Of a stretch of 64,000 bases of DNA, positions 1-12,546 are shown in pieces. Each line of letters begins with the position of its first letter. The stretch's first letter is position 1. The stretch covers positions 1 to 64,000 of the forward strand of contig JAUJYZ010000593.1 of assembly GCA_033675265.1 (NCBI GenBank). The letters run 5' to 3'. This DNA comes from Actinostola sp. cb2023 (Eukaryota > Cnidaria > Anthozoa > Actiniaria > Actinostolidae). The position numbers and the translations under genes are program-made. The notes under the pieces are model-generated. The model did no database searches, was not told the DNA's origin, and was given only the letters and a program-made list of their open reading frames with translations.

Positions 1-900
1 TCAGCTCTGTGATCCATAGAAAACAGGGAAAAAATACTCGTCATCTCTGTGACCAACTGTCATGCGGCAGTAAATAACTTGCCAACCCACTGACACGCGC
101 CAGCTCTGTGGCCAGAGACATGCAAAATCACTCGTTTATCACTGAGCTCTCAGTGTGATCCATAGCAAACTGCAGAAAAGATACTGTAACCAACGGTCGT
201 GCAGTAGGCAAATAAACCAAATTCAACAATCAATTGTCAACCCGCAACAAATATCTTGCCAACCCTGTGGTTAATATAAACACATTCTATTGCTACACGT
301 GCCAGCTCTGTGGCCAGAGACCGATGCATAAGCACTCGTTTTATCAGTCCTGTGATCCATACCAAACTGCAGCCAAGATACCGCGTCATCTCTGTGACCA
401 ACGGTCATGCAGTAAACAACTTGCCAACCCAGTGGCTAAGCACATTCTATTGCTACACGTGCCAGCTCTGTGGCCAGAGACATGCAAAAGCACTCGTTTT
501 ATCAGCTCTGTGATCCATAGAAAACTGAAGAGAAGATATTCGTCATCTCTGTAACCAACGGTCATGCAGTAGGCAAATAAACCAAATTCAACAATCAATT
601 GTCAACCCGCAACGAATATCTTGCCAACCATGTGGCTATTTAATATAAACACATTCTATTGCTACACGTGCCAGCTCTGTGGCCAAAGGGAACGCATAAG
701 CACTCGGCATTTTATCAACTCGGTGATCCATAGAAAACTGTAAAAATCGTCATCTCTGTGATCATTAAGCGTTGTAAACCCCTGAAACACTGTTCTAGGC
801 AATTAGAATAAACATAAACTAAGCAACCATGGGCTAAACGAGGGTCGGCCATGCCAACGCAAAAGCGTGGAGTAAATCTCGTATACTGCCATCCCTGTGG
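1..900 (-). repeat. Covarying mini-hairpin array, left copy
   Basis: Mirror of 32,460-33,366. Read on plus, it shows words such as GTCATCTCTGTGAC, GCCAGCTCTGTGGC, ATCAGCTCTGTGAT and GCCAACCCAGTGGC. Each has four complementary bases flanking a six-base loop. Larger units of roughly 160-210 bp repeat between 100 and 700. A last hairpin lies near 888-901. No protein-coding signal is seen; short open frames across it are repeat translations. Confidence 0.8.
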
Positions 901-1620
901 CCTGCTAAAATCTACTAGTTGTACCGCTAATAAACGAAAAACACGTGAAGACTATATAGCAAAACCTGACTAGAAAACCAAATCAAGGCTAGAGAACGTT
1001 TGATATACAGAATATCACCTGGTGGTCATGCTGAGCAGCTCGTTTGGCAGTTGACTGAAATGGACGCCGAGCATAGAAGGACTCTGAGGCTGGCTTCTTG
1101 ACAGTAGATTTACCAGCGGTACTTGAGTAGTACTTGAGCAGTACCAGCAAGCGATCCAGGCGAAGGCTGGGCGATGTTCTTCTCAGTGTACAAATGGGTT
1201 AGACATGCTAGCTGTACGACTCCTCGTGTGAAGTGGGCTAATTTATATGCATGCTAGCTTATAGAGTGGGAAAGACCGCTGAAAATAGGGTCAGGTATTG
1301 AAAAGTTGGCGACACACCGCTGTACCAACTTTCCTAGCTGGAGTTCATCCAACCCCCATGATAACGATTTGAAAAATTGCACACTTAGTGACAAACGATT
1401 GCCCCGTTGAGATGATTGCATTTTTTAGACAACTCGCAGATAAAATATAGATTTGATACAGTTTTAGTAGTTTCGTCAAATAAATTTATGTTTAGAAAGC
1501 TGCCCCGTACCTCCCCTCCCTAAGCTCCAATGGTAAACCAAATAACATAATGATTAGTTTGTTAATTGTTAAAGTTTTTAATTTGTTTAGAAATACATGA
1601 TATCATTAGCCAAACCATTG
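900..1620. other. Non-coding stretch between hairpin array and 72-bp array
   Basis: No convincing gene. It contains short inverted words and a small tandem of 'gtacttgagtagtacttgagcagtacc'-like content near 1,120-1,145. Its mirror is 31,745-32,460. Confidence 0.5.
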
Positions 1621-1624
1621 TTAT

Positions 1625-4200
1625 GCTACCTTGGATGGGATGACATCGATGGAATACAGGAAAGGTAACTATTATCTTATATACTCTATACACTCTTATA
1701 CCTTGGATGGGATGATATCGATGGAATACAGGAAAGGTAACTATTATCTTATATACTCTATACACTCTTATACCTTGGATGGGATGACACCGGTGGAATA
1801 CAGGAAAGGTAACCGTATTATCTTATATACTCTATACACTCTTATACCTTGGATGGGATGACATCGGTGGAATAGAGGAAAGGTAACTATTATCTTATAT
1901 ACTCTATACACTCTTATACCTTGGATGGGATGACACCGGTGGAATAGAGAAAGGTAACTATTATCTTATATACTCTATACACTCTTATACCTTGGATGGG
2001 ATGACACCGGTGGAATACAGGAAAGGTAACTATTATCTTATATATTCTATACACTCTTATACCTTGGATGGGATGACACCGGTGGAATACAGAAAAGGTA
2101 ACTATTATCTTATATACTCTATACACTCTTATACCTTGGATGGGATGACACCGGTGGAATAGAGGAAAGGTAACTATTATCTTATATATTCTATACACTC
2201 TTATACCTTGGATGGGATGACACCGGTGGAATACAGGAAAGGTAACTATTATCTTATATACTCTATACACTCTTATACCTTGGATGGGATGACACCGGTG
2301 GAATACAGGAAAGGTAACTATTTATCTTCTATACTCTATACACTCTTATACCTTGGATGGGATGACACCGGTGGAATAGAGGAATGGTAACTATTATCTT
2401 ATATACTCTATACACTCTTATACCTTGGATGGGATGACACCGGTGGAATACAGGAAAGGTAACTATTATCTTATATACTCTATACACTCTTATACCTTGG
2501 ATGGGATGACACCGGTGGAATACAGGAAAGGTAACTATTATCTTATATACTCTATACACTCTTATACCTTGGATGGGATGACACCGGTGGAATAAAGGAA
2601 AGGTAACTATTATCTTATATACTCTATACACTCTTATACCTTGGATGGGATGACACCGGTGGAATACAGGAAAGGAAACTATTATCTTATATACTCTATA
2701 CACTCTTATACCTTGGATGGGATGACACCGGTGGAATACAGGAAAGGTAACTATTATCTTATATACTCTATACACTCTTATACCTTGGATGTGATGACAC
2801 GGTGGAATACAGGAAAGGTAACTATTATCTTATATACTCTATACACTCTTATACCTTGGATGTGATGACACCGGTGGAATACAGGAGAGGTAACTATTAT
2901 CTTATATACTCTATACACTCTTATACCTTGGATGGGATGACACCGGTGGAATACAGGAAAGGTAACTATTATCTTATATACTCTATACACTCTTATACCT
3001 TGGATGGGATGACACCGGTGGAATACAGGAAAGGTAACTATTATCTTATATACTCTATACACTCTTATACCTTGGATGGGATGACACCGGTGGAATAGAG
3101 GAAAGGTAACTATTATCTTATATACTGTATACACTCTTATACCTTGGATGGCATGACACCGGTGGAATACAGGAAAGGTAACTATTATCTTATATACTCT
3201 ATACACTCTTATACTTGGATGGCATGACACGGTGGAATACAGGAAAGGTAACCGTATTATCTTATATACTCTATACACTCTTATACCTTGGATGGGATGA
3301 CACCGGTGGAATACAGGAAAGGTAACTATTATCTTATATACTCTATACACTCTTATACCTTGGATGGGATGACACCGGTGGAATACAGGAAAGGTAACTA
3401 TTATCTTATATACTCTATACACTCTTATACCTTGGATGGGATGACACCGGTGGAATACAGGAAAGGTAACTATTATCTTATATACTCTATACACTCTTAT
3501 ACCTTGGATGTGATGACACCGGTGGAATACAGGAAAGGTAACTATTATCTTATATACTCTATACACTCTTATACCTTGGATGTGATGACACCGGTGGAAT
3601 ACAGGAGAGGTAACTATTATCTTATATACTCTATACACTCTTATACCTTGGATGGGATGACACCGGTGGAATACAGGAAAGGTAACTATTATCTTATATA
3701 CTCTATACACTCTTATACCTTGGATGGGATGACACCGGTGGAATACAGGAAAGGTAACTATTATCTTATATACTCTATACACTCTTATACCTTGGATGGG
3801 ATGACACCGGTGGAATAGAGGAAAGGTAACTATTATCTTATATACTGTATACACTCTTATACCTTGGATGGCATGACACCGGTGGAATACAGGAAAGGTA
3901 ACTATTATCTTATATACTCTATACACTCTTATACCTTGGATGGCATGACACCGGTGGAATACAGGAAAGGTAACCGTATTATCTTATATACTCTATACAC
4001 TCTTATACTTGGATGGGATGACACCGGTGGAATACAGGAAAGGTAACTATTATCTTATATACTCTATACACTCTTATACCTTGGATGGGATGACACCGGT
4101 GGAATACAGGAAAGGTAACTATTATCTTATATACTCTATACACTCTTATACCTTGGATGGGATGACACCGGTGGAATACAGGAAAGGTAACTATTATCTT
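1625..4200 (+). repeat. 72-bp minisatellite, left copy (about 36 units)
   Basis: The unit starts ACCTTGGATGGGATGACACC and ends with ATACACTCTTAT. It repeats head to tail with few changes (ACATCGATGG at the distal end, GATGTGATG and GATGGCATG variants, AACCGTATT insertions). Because 72 is a multiple of three, both strands give long open frames, which are not proteins. A block of about 700 bp is itself duplicated (compare 2,860-3,260 with 3,570-3,990), so there is higher-order structure. Confidence 0.95.
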
Positions 4201-4812
4201 TTAGTATAAACAAACTAGTGGTCTATCACATATCCTGCAATCTGATTGGCTACGCTACTAGGGGTCTAATAGTGATAGTCCCCTAGTAGCGAATCACCAT
4301 GGTAACCATTGGCCGTGAAAGATGAAGCAAGATGGCGGACAAACCCGATAGTTGTTTTTCTCGCTAAAAAGAGCTAAAATAGGCCGAGAAACAAATCTCA
4401 AGAACAAGAAATGGAAAAAGCACATAAATATAGACATCTTATTGACAATTCAAGCAAGTTTTCTTTGGCTGACACTGCAGAAACTGAGCGAGAAACGATC
4501 GTTAAAGTTGAAGATTTTTCAGGCCGATTTTTCAACTTTTAAAACTGAGCAAAGACAAAGCCAAATGGAGTACTGATAGTGATAAAGGTAATAAACGAAG
4601 GCTACACCACTCTTGACTCGTGGTTTGTTCATTTGTTATTTGATTTATGAAAGTTTGTCAACAAAAGAACCAACTTTTCTGGTTTAGTTTTCAATTTGTT
4701 GATGGTAAAATGTGTACTTATGACCAGCATAAAATTCTTATTCTTCTTACCTATGCAAATTAAACAAGAAAAATTGGTATAAAAGTAAGTATGCTAGTTT
4801 GTTTATACTAAA
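4199..4812. mobile_element. 614-bp TIR element inside the 72-bp array
   Basis: Bounded by TTTTAGTATAAACAAACTAG at about 4,199 and its reverse complement at about 4,793-4,812. The 72-bp array stops at its left edge. A single 72-bp unit resumes after a second small element (4,813-4,918). Inside is a smaller foldback with arms around GGCTACGCTACTAGGGG near 4,240-4,300. Mirror copy in the right arm at about 28,812-29,425. Confidence 0.6.
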
Positions 4813-4918
4813 ACAATTAGACAACTCGCCCTCGTTGTCTATGAGCTAAGATAGTCAACTCGGCAGGAGCCTCGTTGACTATCTGCTCATAGCCAACTCG
4901 GACTCGTTGTCTAATTGT
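4813..4918. mobile_element. Foldback MITE with ACAATTAGACAACTCG ends
   Basis: Inverted termini (CAATTAGACAAC at 4,814 and GTTGTCTAATTG ending near 4,918) around an inner inverted pair AGTCAACTCGGCAGGAGCC / GGCAGGAGCCTCGTTGACT. It sits between the 614-bp element and an orphan 72-bp unit (4,919-4,990). Mirror at about 28,706-28,811. Confidence 0.6.
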
Positions 4919-4997
4919 TAAATATACTCTATACACTCTTATACCTTGGATGGCATGACACTGGTGGAATACAGGAAAGGTAAACTATTATCTTAGA

Positions 4998-5099
4998 CAG
5001 TGAACTCTCTCTAAGACTGACACCCTCGGGATCCTAACAGCTGTCCGTCTTAGAGAGGTGTCTGTCTTATTGAGATGTCCGTTAGGTGAGAGTTCACTG
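4998..5099. mobile_element. 102-bp MITE with CAGTGAACTCTC ends
   Basis: Terminal inverted repeats CAGTGAACTCTC / GAGAGTTCACTG with internal mirrored CTAAGAC/GTCTTAG blocks. The likely target duplication is TAGA (4,994-4,997 and 5,100-5,103). Its right end lies directly against the 3' splice site of the exon 14 copy. Mirror in the right arm at about 28,525-28,626. Confidence 0.7.
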
Positions 5100-6451
5100 T
5101 AGAATCAGTTGAAGATTGCTCTGTGGCGTTCTATGGATCCTTTCTATAAAAAAGATACTGTACATCTGGTGCTTTTAACTGATGATTTTCAACAATATTT
5201 GCCAATAATTATATATTTACTGAAAATAGTTACAACAGCACTTGAATTAAATTGTACCCCTGTCGTTTGGTTTCTAGGGTATTGCGAGGAACGGCATTTC
5301 AAGTTTTAGGTTACTATGGAGAAAAGGAAGCTGTCGCCACTTCCTTCAATAAATTACGTGCATGGATGCTGGAGGACACGTAAGGATACCCCTGTGTATT
5401 TGATATTTCTATTGAAAGTAATAATAATTATTGAATAATCTGATTTTATTATTTGGTAATTGGTGAATTGTGATTGGTCAACTAGTGGTCCATAACTGAC
5501 GGTACGGACCTCACACTCAGTTAATAAGAAGTATATCTCGTTTTTATTTGAAGAACCATTGGAACCTACATACGCGAACATGTCTTCTTAACAGCCATCA
5601 TGCATGGAGGCGAGGACGAATGGGAGTTTCTGTGGTGCAAGTATAACGATAATACAATCGACCCTAAAGATAAAGCAATAATTCTCAGAGCTCTAGCTGC
5701 TGCTCCGACATTTGAGCTACGACTGAGGTAATTGGTCGCTGTATATGACGTCACAATATGGCGGCGACCAAATATTTGGACGATATGGTTTCTTTCATAG
5801 ATATGTCTTTTGCACAGGAAAATAATATAATAATAATAATAATATAATAATATAATAATAATAATGTAGATAATATAATTGCTGTAAATTTGTAATAAAT
5901 AATAATAATAATATATATAATTATAATAATAATAATAATAACATAATCAATATATCATTTACATTTTTGCAAAATAGGCTTTTTAACTACATGTTCGATG
6001 AGAGCAAGATAAAGAAAAAACGACATTCTGACGACATTTACTGAAGTTTCCAAGCATCGAGATGGACGATTGCACGCCTGGAGTTTCTTCAAAACAAACT
6101 TTGAAAAGCTGGTCGAAAGGTTAGAAAATAAAAACTAGAAACACTCTCCAGTAGTTGTTCTATCATATTAGACCATAGTTAATGGCAAATAATGATTATG
6201 AAGCACTGCAAAATTCAAAGAGCTAGCCTGTTACAGAAACCAACATGGATGTAGAGTAGGCCCATCACTTGACCGTGTACAACCTTTTCTTTAAGGCTCA
6301 AATGCTATGGTTGAGAGACTGGGCCCTTGCATGGTTTTATTTGCTCAACCTTTGGTATCGGCAAAATCTCTTGTGTGTGCACGGCGTTGACGGTTGCAGA
6401 AAATGAACAAAAAGATAGAAGTTTGCTGGGTTTCGAAACCATTTCTTGATA

Positions 6452-6575
6452 TTAAGACCCAGTGTTTACGTGACGTGAGAGAAACAACCCTAGCACTAGG
6501 ATCAACTCTATTGTTCGCATATAGAATTGTCCCTACTGCCAGGGTTATCTCTCTCTCATGTAAACTGGGCTTAAC
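6452..6575. mobile_element. Small MITE with CCAGTNTTTAC ends
   Basis: TTAAGACCCAGTGTTTACGT on the left mirrors GTAAACTGGGCTTAA on the right, with inner AACCCTAGCACTAGG / CTGCCAGGGTT arms. It resembles, at lower identity, the TTA-flanked element at 51,196-51,852. Mirror at about 27,049-27,172. Confidence 0.55.
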
Positions 6576-9254
6576 TATGGTCAGACGAATATCGAATGTA
6601 CGTGTTCCAGCACACATTCTAACTGTTTGGAGTGTTTACGTAGTGCTTAGAACATGAGCGGCCCTGTTGTATAAGATTGTAGTTCAAACGTCTAAGTGCT
6701 AAACCACATTTCACGGTAAAATTGCCAAGATTTGGTTAAGTTTGGCTGAGAAAATCCACGTAAATGAGGACGATTTTGTATCAGATATACATATCTTTGA
6801 TTTTTATTGTGATTTCCTCATGAATTATTAATGAGTTTAATATTTTTTCTCTGCAGAATTGGCAACATTACAGGTTCTTACCTTGGATTGGCAGAGAACT
6901 TTAACGAAGAAATGCAGCTTTGTGAGGTACTTATTGATAGGATACAGTGCAAACACTAAAAAATAAACTTCAACAGATAGAGTGTTTGTAATATGGTTTA
7001 TAAAATAGCATATATATAACGCGTGTTCTGATTGGCTAAAAAGCTGTGTGATATAAGAGCACATAAACATGGTTCATGACCTTGAACGACCTTGAAGCGA
7101 TGCAGTGGATTTGATCGACCACAAAAGTATTTTTTTCTGTTGTCAAACATGTTTTATTTTAGTTTTTCTTGTTTAGTTAAGTTCAAGTTCTATCTAGATG
7201 TGATTTTGATGATTTTAAACCGAAAATTAATTTTGCAAGAAATCAAACACGGCAAGAAACAAACTCGACGAATGGCATGTCCAATTATTTTTGTCCACAA
7301 CGAAGAAAACTAAATATAACGGCTCAGTTTTCTCAATCACATACGAACTATTTTGTAAGTTATATAGCTACACATATTTTCTCAAGCGTACGGCTGAAAA
7401 TATCAAGAAAAGATAGCCGTATATTAAGCTTATAGTGACAAAAGAGTGAAAACAGAGCGATTCTTGTAGCTACACGGCGGGTTCGCCAGAACATTCATAT
7501 CTCGAGTAAAATATGTCAAAGAGAAAAAATATCTTGAAATGTCTCAGAAACGTCCATCGTTTATACATTCTTGTCGAGAAAAGCGATGAAAAGATTCAAA
7601 AATATGACAAAAACTGTGGATCAGTATTGGCTACCTGATTTCGTGCTCCATTCATCACTCTGAAGTTGTCAAATATTTCAAAAAGTTTGACGACTCTTCT
7701 ATTGATCGTGATTCGGCTCAGCTTTTCTCACTTTTCTTCGTGTTTCGTGTTCACAGAATACAAAAACAAAGTGTAACAAGCATTCTTCTGTAATTTTCTG
7801 ACAGACCAAACGGGGAAACGGCACACTGATGAAAGTTGTCGAGTCGCTTGCCATTTTGATTTCTTTCGTGAGATTTGACTAGATGATGGGAACAGAGCGA
7901 AAAAAACGTTTTATAGCCTCTTCTAATAAGGACTCATATAGGTCGTTAAGCTCAATATTTTGTATACAAGCCCTTTTATGCTCAAATAACAAAATATCAA
8001 ATGCCACCAAAATTCGGTGAATGTGTCTCAGAGATACAAGGCCTTGTACTTTGGGAGAGGTGGCATTTTGATCAGCAGAAAAAAACATCGTTTTCGTAAA
8101 TATCTCCGAGAAGCTTTACTGTAACTTGATAAGATTTTGCCACAAGTTTTGAGTAATGGTAGCACAAATGTATCAATTGCAGTTTTTGATGTATCATTGC
8201 CAGTTAATGGAAACTGTATGAAAACAGCAGCTTTGCAGTTTTTCCGCTCTGTCGATGATGGGCGATTTCTGACGCTTTTCAGGAGAATTGAAAATTTGAT
8301 CAGTAAAACCTCGCGTAAATAAAGGATTTTTACGAAAGAAATCCTTGCAGTTATTTTATAAAAGCTTTATAAAATGGTTTTCCATGTTTTTTGTGCGGCT
8401 TATATCAACACGCGTGATGTTGAGAGAACACTTGAAAAGCCTTAAAATCACTCGCCTCTAAAGCTTAAATACACCAGCGATGAAAATCAGTCATAATCAT
8501 AACAAATAGAGTGTACTGATACCATAGTACCAAAATAATACGATCTCACATTGAGGGACAATTTTTCAGCTTAAAATAAGTTCTCAAATGATGCAAAGAA
8601 TAAGCTTAGAAGAAGTCAATTTGTGCTATTTTCGGCTGGGGGTCGAGTTAATAACTATTGTACTTTAGGTAGGAATGTTAGGAAAACACGTGCAAAAATG
8701 ATAAATACCCAACTGAACCGAGCAAAATACTTTGAGAATACTGAATGTACAGAACTCAAATTCACAGAATGTGACCTTCAATGTGTCAGTACTAACGTTC
8801 ACTGTGAAGTATCTCTTGAAATCATCTTCGATGAGAATAAACCCGAAGGACAATGTAGCTGGTTTTAGGATACTCCTTGTTTTGGCGGATTTTGTTCCCG
8901 CTTGATATTTTATCATCTACGACCCTTATACGGAAAAAATCATCTACAGCAAAAAAACAAAAAGTAGGCAGACTATTGTTTTCCTCTCAAGTACTTTCTT
9001 GAACATTATTCTAGAGACGAAGATCGCTCACTAAATCTCCCACCGCAGTGCAATTTGCAAAGAAAATGGCGGCAAATCACTTTCAAATCTGAATTCTAAC
9101 GCATGCGCAGACAAAATGTAAACATGTTCTCTGCAATAGGTAAACGTACTGTTTATAAACATTGTTATTATGGTGCTAATTTGCCAAACATTTTTACAGT
9201 GGGATTTGTCACCCTGGTTTGTTCAATTAGTCACGGTAGATTTCTGGATGGAAC

Positions 9255-9573
9255 TTTATTTGAACAATGGATTACGTCACATTACGCTCAGCCATTGGTT
9301 GCTGCTGCTTATTTGAACAATGGTTTACGTCTCATTACGCTCAGCCATTGGTTGCTGCTGCTTATTTGAACATTGACGTCACATTACGCTCAGCCATTGG
9401 TTGCTGCTGCTTATTTGAACAATGGTTTACGTCACATTATGCTCAGCCATTGGTTGCTGCTGCTTATTTGAACAATGATTTACGTCACATTACGCTCAGC
9501 CATTGGTTGCTGCTGCTTATTTGAACAATGGTTTACGTCACATTACGCTCAGCCATTGGTTGCTGCTGCTTAT
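9255..9573 (+). repeat. 54-bp tandem repeat with CCAAT and CRE-like words, left copy
   Basis: Six units of about 54 bp (the third is shorter), each containing TTACGTCACATTACGCTCAG followed by CCATTGGTTGCTGCTGC. On the minus strand every unit reads CCAATGG then TGACGTAA, that is a CCAAT box and an ATF/CREB-type half site about 15 bp apart. It lies in the intron before the last exon copy. Whether it drives transcription cannot be told from sequence. Confidence 0.85.
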
Positions 9574-10005
9574 TTGTTTGTATTCTGGGGGTTGCAACCA
9601 CATGACTCAAAATCCCTTGAGATATAAATAACACTGAATCAGCCGCTATGTTGGATGATCTAACAAGAGAAGCTAATGAGGAATGCGTTGTTATTGCCAT
9701 CCAACATGGCGGCCATGACGTAACGTGCAATCCAAGAATTTGTATGGGAAAAGATTGGATATGATATCCTTGCTCACAGATTTTATTTACTGTGTTACGT
9801 CTACTTGACTAGATTTGAATAACTTGTGTTTGTGTTTTGCTTTCAAAGGTCGAACAGCTTGTTAGCGAACACGAAATACTCAGATCCGTGGAAACCAACA
9901 AGACACTGAGAATCATTCGTAAGAACATTCAATGGATTGGAGATAACGCTCAGATCATCACAGACTTTCTGACCGACCAAACCGCCACGATGCCATGAAT
10001 ACCTT

Positions 10006-10163
10006 AGAGACGTTTTCGTATGAGTGGGAATCCTGTGGTACCGTGAAACTCAAATGGCTTCCTTTCTGAACCAATCAAAAAGCGTGCAGATGCACTTCAT
10101 CCAATCAAAGTCTTTCAATACGCCACGGCACGGTAACTTTCCCACTCATACGAAAACGACTCT
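10006..10163. mobile_element. 158-bp MITE, AGAGTCGTTTTCGTATGAG family, left arm
   Basis: Termini AGAGACGTTTTCGTATGAGT and its inverted partner ending at 10,163, with inner ACCAATCA/TGATTGG-like words. It begins eight bases after the TGA of the last M1 exon copy, so it would open the 3' UTR. Another family member is at 53,796-53,946. Confidence 0.8.
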
Positions 10164-11998
10164 ATTGAACATATCAGTACAGTGACGTAGGCAGGAATCT
10201 GGCAGCAACTTAATGAAGACAACTTCCATTCTTTGTATGAGTTTGAAGGGTGTCTGTCCCTAAAACCATTAAAATATGTTGCTTGCTGTACAGTTGTCAA
10301 TTTACTGGGAAAGAACAGTCTGGGCAACCTTACTTATTCCTCGAGATATTAATTATGTTGTAAAAACTCAACTTTTGAGAAGACACTCAAACTTGTTTGC
10401 TAAACACTATTCACGAATTGATTTGCTGAAGACGTTAATGATCCACAAGGTATAAACAGTTTCATTAGCCGGACAAAAATGAGATCATTTTTAGCATGAT
10501 GTGCTCTGTGGGTTCAAAATCGTATTTTATTATATAGACACAAGTGTTTTACTGGAAAATATCTCACTCGTAAAATTCGTACGAAACTACATCCGGGACC
10601 CGAGTGGCGTATTTTCCATATCCTCACTAGTGAGGATATCGATGACGTCGGGCTCAGTACTTGTAGTAAATAAATTTATTTGTTCGTCAATTGTTTTTGG
10701 TCTATATAATAAAAAGATCATTACACGGTGGCTTGAAGATATGAATTTTATTTTCTCGTGTTAATATAGTTTTTGCCACTCGAAAATATAATTCATATCT
10801 TCGCACCGCCGTGTAATATCCTCTATATATACTAACATCATATCACCCAGTGTATACACCGCTCCCTATAAATAGACCAGCTTTCTTAGATTTAAATGTA
10901 TTCTAGCTTAGCTCTTTTTTTCCGAAAGATCAGTGTACAGAAGCAAAAGAAACTGGCTTGTAGAAGCTCAAATCACCTCTATGCTAGCTGATCAGAGCTC
11001 TTTTAAGCTTTATGCTGTTAAATTTTGAACGGCAACTCTTATGCCAGCAAGCATTATGTTGGGCAAGACCGTTCAACACCGTTCCCTTCATCTAAAGCAC
11101 CTATAGTTCCACGGGTACGGACAAACAACGTAGTTTCGCAAACTGTTGTAAATGGGATGCAAGTGTCTCATATCCAACGCCCACATCACTTCTCTGTGAA
11201 CGTGCAGAACACTGTAATAGTTCATCGCTGTCTTTTTGGCAGATAATACATTTTTTCCAGTCTACTATTGGACTTGTCATTTTTCTTACTATGATAAAAC
11301 AGATATTTATTGCTTTATGTAGCAAAATAACTGAGTATAGTTTATATAGCCATGGCTTGAACTATGATATGATGGTTCGGTTTTCTATTGAGTTCGGATT
11401 ATTCATTAAAAAATAATAATAATAATAAAAAAAAAAAAATAAAAAAGAGTTCGGATTGAACTGATATATCTTGAACTTAATTTTAAATATACTATTCACA
11501 ACTATTAATAAAGGTGAACCTATTTCGTAACAATATATTAAAACTTACAAATAATTTTTGGATTTGAGCTGGAATAGAATGATTCCTATCACGAGCACAG
11601 CTTAGCGTTTCCTGAGTTTCAAAGCCTTAGATACAAAACAGATCACAACAAACAATAACTAGTTCATCTAATCCTTAAACACGAAGGCGCACTATAAAAG
11701 GTCATCGCTCCGCCCTCAATTTTTGAATGATAATGAGTTTGAATATGGCGGACAATGGTTGAACATTGCTGAACAACGGGGTAAAATAATTTTCTTAATA
11801 AAGTCACATTTCAACAGCAAAGTCAATGAAGAAATTGTAAATTTACGTCTAAAACAGTTATAATAGACGGTCGACGTGTCAATATTTTTCGTATTCGGTA
11901 GTTATCTATACGATTTTCAGTCACGCCACGCGTACCGAAGAATGTTTTGAATTTTGCGCGCCATGTATCACAACAATCAAAATCCGTACTTCTTATCC
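10164..11998. other. Non-coding stretch, left arm
   Basis: No gene is recognised. It holds the palindrome GATATCCTCACTAGTGAGG near 10,617-10,640 and, at 10,715-10,820, an inverted pair (CACGGTGGCTTGAAGATATG against CATATCTTCGCACCGCCGTG) typical of a foldback element. A poly-A/T-rich patch lies near 11,405-11,450. Mirrored at about 21,640-23,465. Confidence 0.5.
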
Positions 11999-12537
11999 TA
12001 GTCTCCCTCGCAGCCGTGCTAAGTGTCGTCACGCAACGCTCTCTCACCTCAGACACGGCTGCTTACCCAAGCTAAACATTCCGTTCCACAGAATTAGCCA
12101 ATCAGAGCTCTTTGCCCGAAAACAGGCCAAGGTTCGCGCCATACCGAACATACCAAAGACCAGTGACAAACAAGATGACGTCCATTGACGAAGCGTTTTG
12201 CCTTGCAGCGAAATAATTTCATATGAACGATGAGTATCAAAGAGTTTAACTGGGCAATACACTAAACCAATACACTAAACACGGCTGCCAGGAAGACTAG
12301 TAAATCGTGTATGTGAATTCATTTCCTAACTTTGCAATGTTCTTAGGTAAATAAACAACGAAACATGAGCATGGGAGTGTCGAGTGGTTGACAACCAGTG
12401 AACATGAATATCGAATAACTTGATATGATTGGCTAAACACTTACAATTGGAACGGAATGTTTAGCTTGGGTAAGCAGCCGTGTCTGAGGGGAGAGAGCGT
12501 TGCGTGACGACACTTAGCACGGCTGCGAGGGAGACTA
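11999..12537. mobile_element. 539-bp MULE-like MITE present only in the left arm
   Basis: Terminal inverted repeats of 89 bp (11,999-12,087 and 12,449-12,537) starting TAGTCTCCCTCGCAGCC differ at about one base. The flanking direct repeat TTCTTATCC (11,990-11,998 and 12,538-12,546) is a 9-bp target duplication. The right arm holds the same flank with a single TTCTTATCC (complement at 21,552-21,560) and no element. Long TIRs with a 9-bp duplication fit the Mutator superfamily. No transposase frame is seen inside. Confidence 0.92.
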
Positions 12538-12546
12538 TTCTTATCC

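Larger units (their letters stand above)
5103..9998 (+). pseudogene. Inverted partial copy of M1 gene exons 14-19
   Basis: The plus strand carries copies of the last six exons of the minus-strand M1 gene: 5103-5168, 5278-5379, 5554-5727, 5978-6119, 6857-6926 and 9849-9998 (stop TGA). Splice sites are preserved. The fourth exon has six A's in AAAGAAAAAACG near 6,010-6,020 where the right arm has five. This shifts the frame and creates an early TGA. No exons 1-13 exist on this side in the window, so the copy has no start of its own and is best called a truncated, frameshifted duplicate. A sequencing indel in the homopolymer is the alternative to true decay. Confidence 0.8.

Noticed and set aside
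234..554. 106-codon frame with CQLCGQ, zinc-finger-like look
   Set aside because: It lies across the hairpin array. The Cys pattern comes from the repeated GCTCTGTGGCC word and is not a spaced finger.
8623..8868. Small frames of 60-90 codons in the arms (for example 6,345-6,657, 8,623-8,916, 11,025-11,325)
   Set aside because: They are mirrored in both arms, lie in introns or MITEs, overlap on both strands and show no family motif.
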